Shown in pieces: positions 1 through 8,040 of a DNA stretch of 21,713 nucleotides. Below the pieces are notes generated by a model that was not told the origin of the DNA, made no database searches, and saw only the letters and a program-made list of their open reading frames with translations. The stretch spans positions 1-21,713 of the forward strand of contig SFZC01000019.1 of NCBI GenBank assembly GCA_004558955.1, given 5' to 3'. A program made the position numbers and the translations under genes. Within the stretch, counting starts at the first letter, position 1. Every line of letters starts with the position of its first letter. The DNA comes from a bacterium. Its GTDB lineage: Bacteria; Cyanobacteriota; Vampirovibrionia; Gastranaerophilales; Gastranaerophilaceae.

Positions 1-341
1 CATCCGAAAAACATCGGCGGCGAACAAGCCATTAACCCCATTGTGCCGACAAAATTTGAATACGGATTGCCGTAACCCGCCATTGAATTAATCATAAATC
101 CGCTCGGATTACCATGCCTGTACATATCTGCAGCCCACATATTTCGCCCGATACCGTTTGCCATATTGCCTGCAAAATCAACAAGAGCATTGGTTGTCGG
201 AACTCCGTTATTCTTTGCCTCAATAAGAGAAACAACAGAAGCCAAGCCACAGTTAATGCTGCCCCACAAACTCATTGTGTCGGCATACCTGGAATTGGAG
301 TGGCAAGGAGCACCCATATATGGCATTGATATACAGAACAT
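1..341 (-). CDS. Unrecognised protein, 3' part beyond the left edge
   Basis: The reverse strand is open from an ATG at 341-339 to the window edge (113 codons seen, no stop). GAGGA lies 5 nt before the ATG and decides the start. The product begins MFCISMPYMGAP and is rich in Met, Gly and Asn, with several Cys (residues 3, 13, 32 and near residue 106) and short repeats of GN/GY/GF type. I see no signal peptide, transmembrane helix or known catalytic motif in the visible part. The two forward-strand frames over this stretch are shadows, because only the reverse frame has a ribosome-binding site. I do not recognise the family. Small-residue and Met richness would suit a structural or surface-associated protein, but that is only a guess. 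Confidence 0.6.
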   Translation of the reverse strand, partial: MFCISMPYMGAPCHSNSRYADTMSLWGSINCGLASVVSLIEAKNNGVPTTNALVDFAGNMANGIGRNMWAADMYRHGNPSGFMINSMAGYGNPYSNFVGTMGLMACSPPMFFG

Positions 342-536
342 AGCTTTCCTCGTAATTATTGCTTATATATATAAAGTTTAAATAATCGCAAAAATTGCCA
401 AAATATATTTTATTATTACTAAATGTTAAGAATATAATATAAGTAATTTTGCTAATAATTTTTTATACATTTTGGTGATTATTTCATCTGATTGAGTTGT
501 TAAAATTCATATATATAGATTTAGGGAGTAAGTTAT
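342..536. other. AT-rich divergent spacer
   Basis: This 195-nt spacer lies between divergently transcribed genes and must hold both promoters. It is nearly all A/T with many possible -10 hexamers (for example TATAAT-like stretches around 430-445), so I cannot single out one promoter for either side. I see no hairpin, RNA gene or small coding frame in it. Confidence 0.4.
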
Positions 537-845
537 ATGTTTTTTACTAACGGGTGCAATGACTGTAACAGATATGCCAGATTGGAAATGAAAAATATAG
601 ACCAAGAACTTTTGCCATGGTTAGAAGATATAATCGATGAAAATTACGCACGATTAGAGAGAAAAGAATGGAAAAGTAAATATAACAGCTATGTGGTTTA
701 TGATTACGAACCCTTCTGCACTGACGGATTTGAGATAAATTTGGTAATCTCGTCAAACGACAGTTCTTTTTTAAGCTTTATAAAATATTTGTATGACGAA
801 AAAGTCAGTACGATTGAATACTTAAACAGTTGTTATACAATCTAA
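537..845 (+). CDS. Small unknown protein, 102 aa
   Basis: The ATG at 537 follows AGGGAG (523-528) at 8-nt spacing, which supports this start over the internal Met at residue 18. The product is acidic and aromatic (many Tyr, Trp, Asp, Glu), without signal peptide or membrane segment, so a small cytosolic protein is likely. Residues 7 and 10 form a CxxC-like pair (CNDC), and Cys also occurs near residues 61 and 99; with only these, metal binding is uncertain. The C-terminal half (about 66-95) looks like a mixed beta/alpha stretch. It is monocistronic, running into a symmetric hairpin shared with the opposing gene. I do not recognise a family. Confidence 0.6.
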   Translation: MFFTNGCNDCNRYARLEMKNIDQELLPWLEDIIDENYARLERKEWKSKYNSYVVYDYEPFCTDGFEINLVISSNDSSFLSFIKYLYDEKVSTIEYLNSCYTI

Positions 846-855
846 TCATAATACA

Positions 856-887
856 ACAAAATTCATAGATTTCTCTATGAATTTTGT
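856..887. terminator. Bidirectional terminator hairpin
   Basis: Perfect 13-bp stem (856-868 pairs with 875-887) with a 6-nt loop, placed between two converging genes (stops at 845 and 912). The stem starts and ends with A/T runs, so each strand ends in a short U-rich tail (ATTTTGT). It can serve both the 537 and the 912-1184 genes. Confidence 0.7.
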
Positions 888-911
888 CAAACTGAATATT
901 TAATATATCAA

Positions 912-1184
912 TTATTCTTCCGGTTTTTGGAAACAATCTTTACAAAATACTTCTCTGCCTGCGACCGGTTTGAACGGAACTTGTGTTTGTGCTCCGCATT
1001 TTGAGCAAACTGCATCATACATTTTTCTCTTTTTTCTGTTGTTTTTTCTACGAGCAAGTCTGCATTCCGGACATCTTTTCGGTTTGTTTACGAGACCCTT
1101 TTCTGCATAGAATTCCTGTTCTCCTGCAGTGAAGACAAACTCTTTGCCGCAATCTTCACACACCAATTTTTCATCTTCGAACAT
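912..1184 (-). CDS. Zinc-ribbon protein, CxxC-x17-CxxC type
   Basis: 90 residues; the ATG at 1184 is preceded by AGGAG at about 7 nt. Two four-cysteine modules are visible. The N-terminal one is CEDC (residues 9-12) with a partner CPEC about 25 residues later, matching the probable zinc-ribbon family zf-trcl (PF13451). The C-terminal one is CSKC, then exactly 17 residues, then CKDC, which fits the family named after this spacing. A strongly basic linker (RRKNNRKKRK) separates them and could contact nucleic acid. Proteins like this are common small cytosolic bacterial proteins of unknown role. It has its own promoter (1239-1266) and shares the terminator at 856-887. The family assignment is firm; the function is not known. 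Confidence 0.85.
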   Translation of the reverse strand: MFEDEKLVCEDCGKEFVFTAGEQEFYAEKGLVNKPKRCPECRLARRKNNRKKRKMYDAVCSKCGAQTQVPFKPVAGREVFCKDCFQKPEE

Positions 1185-1238
1185 GTTTTTTCTCCTGATT
1201 GTGTACTGTTAGGTTTTTAGACCTATGCTTATTAAATC

Positions 1239-1266
1239 ATTGTACACTATTTTCAGTTTTTTGCAA
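1239..1266 (-). promoter_or_regulatory. Sigma-70-type promoter of the zinc-ribbon gene
   Basis: On the reverse strand TTGCAA (1261-1266) and TACAAT (1239-1244) are separated by 16 nt. They sit about 55 nt upstream of the start at 1184. The leader contains a small 5-bp inverted repeat (TAGGT/ACCTA, about 1209-1224). Confidence 0.6.
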
Positions 1267-1276
1267 GTATTTTATT

Positions 1277-2662
1277 TTACTTATGATAGCGAGATGAAAA
1301 TTTATGAACCTTACGATTTTCCATAGGATGTCCAGATTTGTCAAAATATTGTTCTTTGTGACTGTTTGCTGCGTTTGTTGAACGACTTTGGCTACCTCTT
1401 TTAACATCAGTTGCTGCCAAATAATCATCAAGTTGAGCCTTAATTTTCGGAACTCTATCTTCAAAACCCTTCAAATCAGGTTTGATAATTTTAGAACGCA
1501 ATAACATTTCATCTCTTAATACAAGAATATAATCGGACAACTTCGCAGCATGTTCAATTTTGCCGTAACGTAGCCATTTATCAACAATTTTAATCAGAGC
1601 ATCAAAATGCTTTTGAATATTTGTCGGAATATCATAGTTCGAGATTTTAATAAAATCGTCCAATGAAGTATCACCTTTTAACTCATTTATTCTTTTTGAA
1701 GTCAGAATGGTAACTTTAAACGTACTCAAATCAGTGACCGGATTTTTGCCTTTTTCCATTGCAAGTTGTTCGGCACGATACGCTGCTTGCGGGTGAATAT
1801 GGTCAACCGTTCCGATAGACGGTTCTAAAAATTTCTCACCGATTTCAGCGGAATCCCTTGTTATCCGCACAGTTTTTCCAGTTTTTTCGTTATATCTCAA
1901 TTTATACGGCTGAGAATACTTAACAATAAACGCATTTATTGAATTTGTCGATTGTGGCAAATTTTCGGCAATTTTAATAATTTTCTCACGAACTTTTGGT
2001 TTTATATCAAGCCCTTCAAGTTCTTTTATAAAAACTTTTCTGCTAAATCTTTTTTCGGGAATCGGATTAGGTGCAAAGATTTTGTCAAACGATCTGTTCA
2101 AAACTTCTTTTACCCTATTGTATTCTTTTCTCGGAAGTTGACGAACCACAAAATGAATTTTATTCAAAATTGCAGCCTGTTGAGTTATCAAAATTTGTTC
2201 TGCCTGCGGATATTTCAGACGTAACAATTCTTGCAAATTCATGTCGGGGTGCTTTTTGGAAAGTCCCTCAAGGAGTTGAAATGTTTCTTTTTCAATAGGG
2301 AACATACTGTCTTTAAAAAACTTCAAATTGTTAATCGCAACCGAAGATTTACAAGAAAAAACGCCCATTTGTTTAAAATACGGTACCTGACTGCGTGGAA
2401 CTAAAGTAACTCCAGTGTAAGCATCAGGAACTTTCTCAGAAGTGATTAAATCTTGAAAAAAAGATTTCGGAAACTCTACTTCAAACAATTTATTTACTTT
2501 TCCGACATTTCCCGTAAAACTCGGCGTTTGAACAGTTTTGACGAAGGTATCATTAGACGTAGTAAAAGAAGGCGTTGCATAATGTTTGGGCTCTACATTT
2601 GTTAAAGACTTCTTATCAGATACACCATATCCGTTAAAATATTTAAGACCTAAAATTTTCAT
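1277..2662 (-). CDS. HNH-endonuclease-like protein with TPSFT elements, 461 aa
   Basis: The ATG is at 2662 with AGGGG about 13 nt upstream, a weak spacing. Residues 284-330 hold an HNH-like signature: GTVDHIHP (catalytic-type His at 288), a spacer with N307, then a TSKRINELKGD stretch (321-331) that matches the Asn...Lys end of the beta-beta-alpha-metal fold. No zinc-knuckle CxxC pairs are present. The N-terminal 60 residues are low in structure and carry TPSFT twice (30-34 and 46-50, the second as TPSFTG). Long helical segments follow (about 125-240), and the C-terminal tail is basic and polar. There is no signal peptide or membrane helix. It could be a nuclease delivered by a secretion route or a house protein that reuses the fold. 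Family placement is inferred from the motif only. Confidence 0.6.
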   Translation of the reverse strand: MKILGLKYFNGYGVSDKKSLTNVEPKHYATPSFTTSNDTFVKTVQTPSFTGNVGKVNKLFEVEFPKSFFQDLITSEKVPDAYTGVTLVPRSQVPYFKQMGVFSCKSSVAINNLKFFKDSMFPIEKETFQLLEGLSKKHPDMNLQELLRLKYPQAEQILITQQAAILNKIHFVVRQLPRKEYNRVKEVLNRSFDKIFAPNPIPEKRFSRKVFIKELEGLDIKPKVREKIIKIAENLPQSTNSINAFIVKYSQPYKLRYNEKTGKTVRITRDSAEIGEKFLEPSIGTVDHIHPQAAYRAEQLAMEKGKNPVTDLSTFKVTILTSKRINELKGDTSLDDFIKISNYDIPTNIQKHFDALIKIVDKWLRYGKIEHAAKLSDYILVLRDEMLLRSKIIKPDLKGFEDRVPKIKAQLDDYLAATDVKRGSQSRSTNAANSHKEQYFDKSGHPMENRKVHKFSSRYHK

Positions 2663-2711
2663 GTATTAACTAAAACCCCTAAAAATAAATTTTGCTACCA
2701 TTATTTTAACA

Positions 2712-2753
2712 GAAAATAAAAAAGAGGATAAAATGTTAAAACAAATTATCCCC
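2712..2753 (-). terminator. Rho-independent terminator of the 236-aa gene
   Basis: Read on the reverse strand, GGGGATAA (2753-2746) pairs with TTATCCTC (2731-2724), with one G-U pair. An inner TGTT/AACA stem is flanked by symmetric AA bulges. A T-rich tail (TTTTTTATTTT) follows at 2723-2713. It closes the gene ending at 2768 before the next one starts at 2662. Confidence 0.7.
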
Positions 2754-2767
2754 TAATATTTCTCATA

Positions 2768-3478
2768 TTACTTTAAGGAAGATGCAACATTTTGACCTGC
2801 TTTTGCGGCAGTACCGCCCTTTGTATAATACGACAAAGCCGCAGAACCGAGTTTTCCGACCGCACCTATTGCGGAATTTAAAAATCCGGAATTGGCATTA
2901 CTTGCCTGATAAGCCTGATTATTATAGTTATTTCCTGAGTCCGAATTAGAAAGTGCCATTTGCATGTAATTCATCATATTTGAATTCATTGCAGAATTAA
3001 GATTGCCCAAAAGTGAAATAAAACTCAATCTGTTTGCGATTTCGGAAGAATACAGTTCACTTTGTTTATTTAACAAATCATTGCTAAAAACCGAAACCGC
3101 CTGAGCCTGTTTGTCAGTGATAGTGTCCAAATTATCCATAAAAACGGAATTATCAAGATTTCCAAAGCGAGATGCGATATTATCCCTCAAATCGTTCACC
3201 ATTGGAGTATAAATTTCGTTAATCTGTTTCAAACCCGCATTTTCATAGGCTTTCAACTCGTTATTCCATTGCTCTTGTTTTTCATCTGAAATAGAATATA
3301 AATTTTTCAACGAGGAAGCTAAATTACTCTGAATACCATCATAAATAGACTTTTCAGCATCTGTCATATTATAAGAAGAGTCAATCTTGTTACCTGATTT
3401 TCTGGTAGATGCCACCTCTTTTCCGTTCACGGTAATAGAACCTGACGAATATGACGGGTATTTTGATTTTTTACTCAT
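2768..3478 (-). CDS. Unknown Ser/Asn-rich helical protein, 236 aa
   Basis: The start is the ATG at 3478, preceded by AAGGAG at 8 nt; a longer frame starting at a TTG (3499) would place that ribosome site inside the gene and is rejected. Residues 1-35 are basic and Ser-rich. Residues about 36-165 are predicted to be mostly amphipathic helix, with many Asn, Gln, Asp and Lys, compatible with coiled coils. Then come a Met/Asn-rich stretch (NSNMMNYMQM), an Asn/Ser linker, and a Gly/Ala-rich segment (about 195-225) that is mildly hydrophobic. No signal peptide is present. The layout resembles small phage-structural or injected proteins with a C-terminal Gly/Ala segment, but no phage genes lie nearby, so this is only a likeness. 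Confidence 0.6.
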   Translation of the reverse strand: MSKKSKYPSYSSGSITVNGKEVASTRKSGNKIDSSYNMTDAEKSIYDGIQSNLASSLKNLYSISDEKQEQWNNELKAYENAGLKQINEIYTPMVNDLRDNIASRFGNLDNSVFMDNLDTITDKQAQAVSVFSNDLLNKQSELYSSEIANRLSFISLLGNLNSAMNSNMMNYMQMALSNSDSGNNYNNQAYQASNANSGFLNSAIGAVGKLGSAALSYYTKGGTAAKAGQNVASSLK

Positions 3479-3582
3479 ATAAATATCTCCTTTTAACAAG
3501 GAAATATCAGATTATTCAATAACCGAACAGCATATATATTATACTATTTTTTCTGAAATATGTAAAGTTAAATTGAAAATAT

Positions 3583-3611
3583 TTGAAAAATAAATGCTAT
3601 CGTATCATAAT
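3583..3611 (+). promoter_or_regulatory. uvrA promoter, predicted leaderless
   Basis: TTGAAA (3583-3588), a 17-nt spacer, then CATAAT (3606-3611). Only 6 nt separate the -10 box from the ATG at 3618, so transcription should begin at or next to the start codon. No ribosome-binding site is present. Confidence 0.5.
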
Positions 3612-3617
3612 TGAGTT

Positions 3618-6452
3618 ATGAGCGAAGTTATAAAAATAGTGGGAGCAAAGGAACATAACCTAAAAAATGTTTCATTGGAAATTCCGAAAAATGAACTCGT
3701 TGTATTTACGGGAGTTTCGGGTTCGGGGAAAAGTTCGCTTGCTTTTGATACGATTTTTGCAGAAGGGCAAAGACGTTATATAGAAAGCCTTTCAACCTAT
3801 GCAAGACAATTCTTGGGTCAACTGGACAAGCCAAATGTTGAATACATTGACGGATTATCACCTGCAATTTCTATTGACCAAAAATCGAAAAGCAACAACC
3901 CACGTTCAACAGTAGGAACAATTACCGAAATTTACGACTATTTAAGACTTCTATATGCAAGAATCGGTACACCATATTGCCCTGTTTGCGGGAAAAAGAT
4001 TAAACCGCAAACACTTGATGAAATAGTAAATAAAATTATGGCACTCGGAGAAGGTACTAAGCTTCAAATTTTAGCCCCGATTGTTCGAGGGAAAAAAGGG
4101 GAATACTCATCAACTTTTGAAGAATTACGACAAGAAGGCTTTGTCAGAGTAAAGGTCGATAACGAAATGTACAGTCTTGATGAAGATGAAATAGGACTTG
4201 CAAAGACTAAAAAACACGATATCAGCATCGTTATTGACAGAATTGTTGTAAAAGAAGCCGCAAGGTCAAGAATTGCCGATAGTGTTCAACTTGCTCTAAA
4301 AAAGGCTAACGGAATCGTTGTTATCGATATTCCAAATAATGAGGAAATAATTTTTAGCGAAAAACTTGCCTGTCCTGATTGTAACTTGAGTTTTGAAGAA
4401 TTAACTCCGAGAATTTTCTCTTTTAACGCACCATACGGAGCCTGTGACAGATGTGCGGGACTTGGGGCTGACTTTATCGTTGACCCTGATTTGGTAGTCC
4501 CAGATAAGAGCCTGTCACTCAATCAGGGAGCGATTTACGCTTGGGCAACTCGTAGTGCCACTACTTATTATCACGATTTATTATTATCGGTTTGTGAAGC
4601 CTACAAAATCGACATGGACAAACCATTTGGCGAATTAACAAAAGAAGAACAACAAATTATACTTTACGGCTCCCCTGATCCGATAAAAATACGAGTTCAA
4701 CAGTTCGGAACTCATCGCTATGCCTCAAATATTCAGCATTTTGTCGGTGTTATTCCATTTTTGGAAAAGCGTTACAATGATGCCTCAGGCGATTACTGGC
4801 GAGAAGAAATTGAAAAATTCATGAAAGCTCAACCTTGTCCGAAATGTGGCGGAGCGAGATTAAAACCATTCCCGCTTGCAGTGAAAATTCGTAACAAAAA
4901 TATTTATGAATTTACCACAATGTCAATCAGCGATGAACTGCAATTTATCACGGATTTGTACTTGGATTTGACGGAATATCAAATAAAAATAGCAAAGCAA
5001 ATACTTGATGAAATTCGAGCAAGATTGAAATTCCTATGTGATGTCGGATTACACTACCTGAACCTTGCAAGAATGGCGGGGACTCTCTCCGGCGGGGAAT
5101 CTCAGCGTATCAGATTGGCTTCCCAAATCGGTAGCGGTTTGAGCGGAGTTTTGTATGTCCTTGACGAGCCGTCAATCGGTTTGCATCAACGTGACAATAA
5201 TATGTTAATAAAAACCTTGTTCAAGTTGAGAAATCTCGGCAATACATTGATTGTTGTCGAACACGATGAAGATACAATTAGAAGTGCCGATTATTTGGTC
5301 GATATAGGTCCAAAAGCAGGCGAAAACGGCGGAGAAATCATTGCTCAAGGCTCAGTTCAAGATATAATCAACGCACCAAAATCAATCACTGGCAAATATC
5401 TAAGCGGTGAAAAATTCATTCCTATCCCTGAAAAAGTACGAGAAGGAAACGGAAACTTCCTGCAAATCAAAAATGCTCATCTCAACAATTTGAAAAATAT
5501 TGATGTAGATATTCCGTTAGGAAAAATCGTAATACTAACAGGAGTTTCAGGCTCGGGAAAATCAACACTTATGCAGGATTTAATCTTTGAATACGCCGCT
5601 CATAAACTTAGAAAAAACAAACCTAAACCGCAAGGTGTTGACGAGATTTTAGGGTTCGAAAACATTGACAAAGTAATTGATATCGACCAATCACCTATCG
5701 GCAGAACTCCACGTTCTAATCCTGCAACCTACACGGACGTTTTCACTCCGATAAGAGAACTTTTCGCAAAAACAAACGAATCAAAAGTAAGAGGTTACAA
5801 ACCGGGAAGATTCAGCTTCAACGTCAAAGGCGGAAGATGCGAAGCCTGCAAAGGTGACGGGCTTGTCAAAATCGAAATGAACTTTTTGTCAGACGTTTAT
5901 GTAAAATGTGATGTTTGCAAAGGGAAACGTTACAACCGAGAGACTTTAGAAGTTAAATATAAAGGCAAAACGATTTCTGATGTGCTTGATATGAGCGTAA
6001 AAGAAGCTTTGGAATTTTTCGACAGTATTCCGTCCATAAAAAATAAGCTTCAAACCCTGAATGATGTCGGATTGGACTATATGAGACTTGGACAAAGTGC
6101 TACAACCCTATCAGGTGGAGAAGCACAACGTATAAAATTAGCCTCGGAACTCAACAAACGTTCAACGGGAAAAACCTTGTATTTGCTTGATGAACCGTCT
6201 GTCGGACTACACTGGGCGGATTTGAACAAACTTGCAAAGATTTTGCACGCACTTGCAGATCAAGGCAATACTATCTTAATGATTGAACACAACCTTGATT
6301 TAATCAAAATTGCAGACCATATAATTGATTTAGGACCTGAGGGCGGAATTGACGGCGGACAAATTGTTGCTCAAGGAACTCCGCAAGAGATTACTAAATG
6401 TAAAGCTTCTTATACAGGTCAATTTTTAGCAAAAATTCTTGAAAAGGATTGA
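3618..6452 (+). CDS. uvrA: Excinuclease ABC subunit A
   Basis: 944 residues, full family length. UvrA is the damage-scanning ATPase of nucleotide excision repair; it loads UvrB onto DNA lesions. Both ABC modules are intact: Walker A at G32-S39 (GVSGSGKS) and again at 642-649, and signature LSGGESQ (490-496) and LSGGEAQ near the C-terminus, each followed by a Walker B DEPS stretch and GLH. Two structural zinc sites are complete: C252/C255/C276/C279 (CX2CX20CX2C) and C741/C744/C764/C767 (CX2CX19CX2C). An additional CPVC lies near residue 120. The ATG at 3618 opens with the standard UvrA N-terminus, so the start is secure although no ribosome site is present; see the leaderless promoter. uvrB is not in the window. 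The gene ends with TGA, and the next promoter follows within 20 nt. Confidence 0.98.
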   Translation: MSEVIKIVGAKEHNLKNVSLEIPKNELVVFTGVSGSGKSSLAFDTIFAEGQRRYIESLSTYARQFLGQLDKPNVEYIDGLSPAISIDQKSKSNNPRSTVGTITEIYDYLRLLYARIGTPYCPVCGKKIKPQTLDEIVNKIMALGEGTKLQILAPIVRGKKGEYSSTFEELRQEGFVRVKVDNEMYSLDEDEIGLAKTKKHDISIVIDRIVVKEAARSRIADSVQLALKKANGIVVIDIPNNEEIIFSEKLACPDCNLSFEELTPRIFSFNAPYGACDRCAGLGADFIVDPDLVVPDKSLSLNQGAIYAWATRSATTYYHDLLLSVCEAYKIDMDKPFGELTKEEQQIILYGSPDPIKIRVQQFGTHRYASNIQHFVGVIPFLEKRYNDASGDYWREEIEKFMKAQPCPKCGGARLKPFPLAVKIRNKNIYEFTTMSISDELQFITDLYLDLTEYQIKIAKQILDEIRARLKFLCDVGLHYLNLARMAGTLSGGESQRIRLASQIGSGLSGVLYVLDEPSIGLHQRDNNMLIKTLFKLRNLGNTLIVVEHDEDTIRSADYLVDIGPKAGENGGEIIAQGSVQDIINAPKSITGKYLSGEKFIPIPEKVREGNGNFLQIKNAHLNNLKNIDVDIPLGKIVILTGVSGSGKSTLMQDLIFEYAAHKLRKNKPKPQGVDEILGFENIDKVIDIDQSPIGRTPRSNPATYTDVFTPIRELFAKTNESKVRGYKPGRFSFNVKGGRCEACKGDGLVKIEMNFLSDVYVKCDVCKGKRYNRETLEVKYKGKTISDVLDMSVKEALEFFDSIPSIKNKLQTLNDVGLDYMRLGQSATTLSGGEAQRIKLASELNKRSTGKTLYLLDEPSVGLHWADLNKLAKILHALADQGNTILMIEHNLDLIKIADHIIDLGPEGGIDGGQIVAQGTPQEITKCKASYTGQFLAKILEKD

Positions 6453-6465
6453 TTTTGCTGGATAT

Positions 6466-6494
6466 TTGAAATTTATAAAAAAATTTGCTATTAT
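6466..6494 (+). promoter_or_regulatory. Promoter of the exported-protein pair, predicted leaderless
   Basis: TTGAAA (6466-6471), a 17-nt spacer, TATTAT (6489-6494), then 7 nt to the ATG at 6502. No Shine-Dalgarno lies between. The geometry is the same as upstream of uvrA. Confidence 0.5.
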
Positions 6495-6501
6495 ATATTG
6501 T

Positions 6502-7158
6502 ATGAAAAGTATAAATTTTAGGCAAAAAATTTTATATTTTTGTTTTTTATTAATTGTACTCTGTACATTCTCAAAAGCAAATGCTCAAACAATAGAAGTT
6601 ATATCGCAAGATACCTTCTCGACCGAAAAACCGCCGACTTCAATATCTGTAATGATTTTAGACACATTACAAATTTCTGAAAAAGATACACTGAAGGCGG
6701 GAACTATCGTAAAAGGCGATTTGACGGACGTTGTAAGCCCTAAAAGACTGAAAAGAGATGCAGGATTTTCATTTGTTCCCAAAAGTTATATTGACGAAAA
6801 AGGAAAATCAAAGAAAATCAACTCTCACATTACTGCAAAATACACAGAACCGGTAAGCAAGGCAGAACTTGCCAAAAACGTAACACTGGGTGTCGGAAGC
6901 TATTTTGTAAAAGGTTTATCAATGGGAGTTGCGGCAGTCTCTGGAGCAATCAAAAACGAAGACGACAACAGACTTAAATCGTCTGCCGGTGCAATGTATG
7001 AAGCTTCCCCCTTCTCTTTGGTAAAAAAAGGTGATGATTTATACATTGAAAAAAACAATCATTTCTTTTTGAAGTTTTCCCCACCAACAACAGAAGAAAG
7101 CAATGATTCAAACGTATTTAATGGACAAAATTATTCATATACAACAGAAAAGGAGTAA
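6502..7158 (+). CDS. Exported protein of unknown function (larger paralogue)
   Basis: 218 residues from the ATG at 6502. A longer frame from a TTG at 6439 overlaps the uvrA end and would bury the signal peptide, so it is rejected. Residues 1-29 are a typical Sec signal peptide (basic start, hydrophobic core LYFCFLLIVLCTF, cleavage after ANA). The mature part starts TIEVISQDTF, then a PP-containing strand, a DTL...K.GTIVKGDL segment, and FVPKSYI (about 92-98). The same order appears in the next gene, so the two are paralogues. This one has an extra middle stretch with a hydrophobic, Gly/Ala-rich segment (GVGSYFVKGLSMGVAAVSGA) that could associate with a membrane. It is probably a periplasmic or envelope protein. 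The stop is 6 nt before the next ATG, so the two form an operon. Confidence 0.75.
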   Translation: MKSINFRQKILYFCFLLIVLCTFSKANAQTIEVISQDTFSTEKPPTSISVMILDTLQISEKDTLKAGTIVKGDLTDVVSPKRLKRDAGFSFVPKSYIDEKGKSKKINSHITAKYTEPVSKAELAKNVTLGVGSYFVKGLSMGVAAVSGAIKNEDDNRLKSSAGAMYEASPFSLVKKGDDLYIEKNNHFFLKFSPPTTEESNDSNVFNGQNYSYTTEKE

Positions 7159-7164
7159 CGAAAG

Positions 7165-7584
7165 ATGAAAAAATTATTAATGTTATTTATAGCAGGAGTA
7201 ATTTCACTAACAATGTCATTAACAGCTCAAGCGGCAAGAACCGTTCAGGTAACTACTTTGGAAGATTTCCAACCGAACAATCCGCCACAAGTTTTGCATA
7301 TTCAAATGAACGGTAACGTAAGACTTGATTACGACACAATGTTATTTCAAGGTTTCCATGTGACAGGCAGAATCGTTGGAAAATCAGGCGGTGGCTATGT
7401 ATTTGTACCTGTTAGCTACATCAATTACCAAGAAGAACAAATCCCGCTATCTAAAGAATTTCCTGCAATCATCAAATCCAGATATAACGTAGTAAGACAA
7501 AATCAACCTTTCACGCTTATTTTCTCTAATAATTCATCAGAAGGTTTCCAATACTACGTTCCAAGCAATAGCGACATGAACTAA
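7165..7584 (+). CDS. Exported protein of unknown function (smaller paralogue)
   Basis: 139 residues. AAGGAG lies over the last codons and stop of the preceding gene, about 10 nt before the ATG, indicating coupled translation. A clear signal peptide (MKKLLMLFIAG...) ends at AQA-A near residue 23. The mature chain TVQVTTLEDFQPNNPP, then VTGRIV and FVPVSYI, aligns with the upstream product. Both end in a similar hydrophobic strand (FTLIFS here, FFLKFS there), which here follows directly without the insert. It is predicted to be all-beta, periplasmic or outer-envelope. No catalytic motif is visible. A strong terminator follows. Confidence 0.75.
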   Translation: MKKLLMLFIAGVISLTMSLTAQAARTVQVTTLEDFQPNNPPQVLHIQMNGNVRLDYDTMLFQGFHVTGRIVGKSGGGYVFVPVSYINYQEEQIPLSKEFPAIIKSRYNVVRQNQPFTLIFSNNSSEGFQYYVPSNSDMN

Positions 7585-7611
7585 GAAAATTTTGAGGAAA
7601 AATAATTGAAA

Positions 7612-7641
7612 AAGAACTCTTATAACAAGGGTTCTTTTTTT
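7612..7641 (+). terminator. Rho-independent terminator after the paralogue operon
   Basis: A 10-bp stem (7612-7621 with 7627-7636, one U-G pair), a 5-nt loop ATAAC, and a run of seven T (7635-7641). Confidence 0.85.
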
Positions 7642-7664
7642 ATTGTAAAAACTATATTGTGAAG

Positions 7665-7706
7665 AAAAATAAAACAGGCACGCCTCAAAAATGAGAAATG
7701 CCTGTT
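7665..7706 (-). terminator. Terminator of the HU gene
   Basis: Stem AACAGGCA (7673-7680) with TGCCTGTT (7699-7706), plus an inner CTCA/TGAG stem with an AAAA loop (on the given strand). On the reverse strand it is followed by TTTTATTTTT, about 25 nt after the HU stop. Confidence 0.75.
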
Positions 7707-7730
7707 AAACTTTCACTTATTGTTAAAAGA

Positions 7731-8009
7731 CTATTTGCCGTTAACAACAGTTTTGAATTTTTTACCAGCAGAGAAAGCCGGAACTGTTTTTGCAGGGATT
7801 TTCAATTCTTTACCGGTTTGAGGGTTTCTACCTGTTCTAGCAGCTCTCTTGCGAGGTTCAAATGTACCAAAACCTACCAATGTAACTTTTTTACCTTTAG
7901 AAACTGTTTTTTGGATGGTATCAATCAATGAAGACAATACTTCAGCAGCTTCTTTTTGAGTTACGTTTGCTTTTTTAGAAATTTCTTGTACTAATTCTTC
8001 TTTGTTCAT
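7731..8009 (-). CDS. hup: Histone-like DNA-binding protein HU
   Basis: 92 residues from the ATG at 8009, with AAGGAG at 7-nt spacing; the upstream in-frame Met region is leader. The sequence is a complete HU/IHF fold: N-terminal helices with MNKEELVQEISKKA, the GFGTFEPRKRAAR core (about 47-59), and the DNA-wrapping arm with GRNPQTG (Pro at the arm tip), ending AGKKFKTVVN. HU homodimers bend and compact DNA without sequence specificity in the nucleoid. No IHF partner is seen. It is monocistronic, with a strong promoter and its own terminator, as expected for an abundant protein. Confidence 0.97.
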   Translation of the reverse strand: MNKEELVQEISKKANVTQKEAAEVLSSLIDTIQKTVSKGKKVTLVGFGTFEPRKRAARTGRNPQTGKELKIPAKTVPAFSAGKKFKTVVNGK

Positions 8010-8040
8010 AGTTAAACTCCTTCTTCTTGTGTACCTTTTC

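Noticed and set aside
114..381. Two forward reading frames of 71 codons each
   Set aside because: They overlap the reverse-strand partial gene (1-341), which has a proper ribosome site; the forward ones do not.
3479..3499. Upstream TTG start for the 236-aa gene
   Set aside because: The AAGGAG ribosome site lies within this extension, pointing to the ATG at 3478.
6439..6501. N-terminal extension of the 6,502 gene starting at a TTG
   Set aside because: It overlaps the end of uvrA and would put an unrelated segment before a clean signal peptide; the promoter lies inside this stretch.
7673..7706. Riboswitch or small RNA between the two converging transcripts
   Set aside because: The structure is explained by the HU terminator, with a T tail on that strand.
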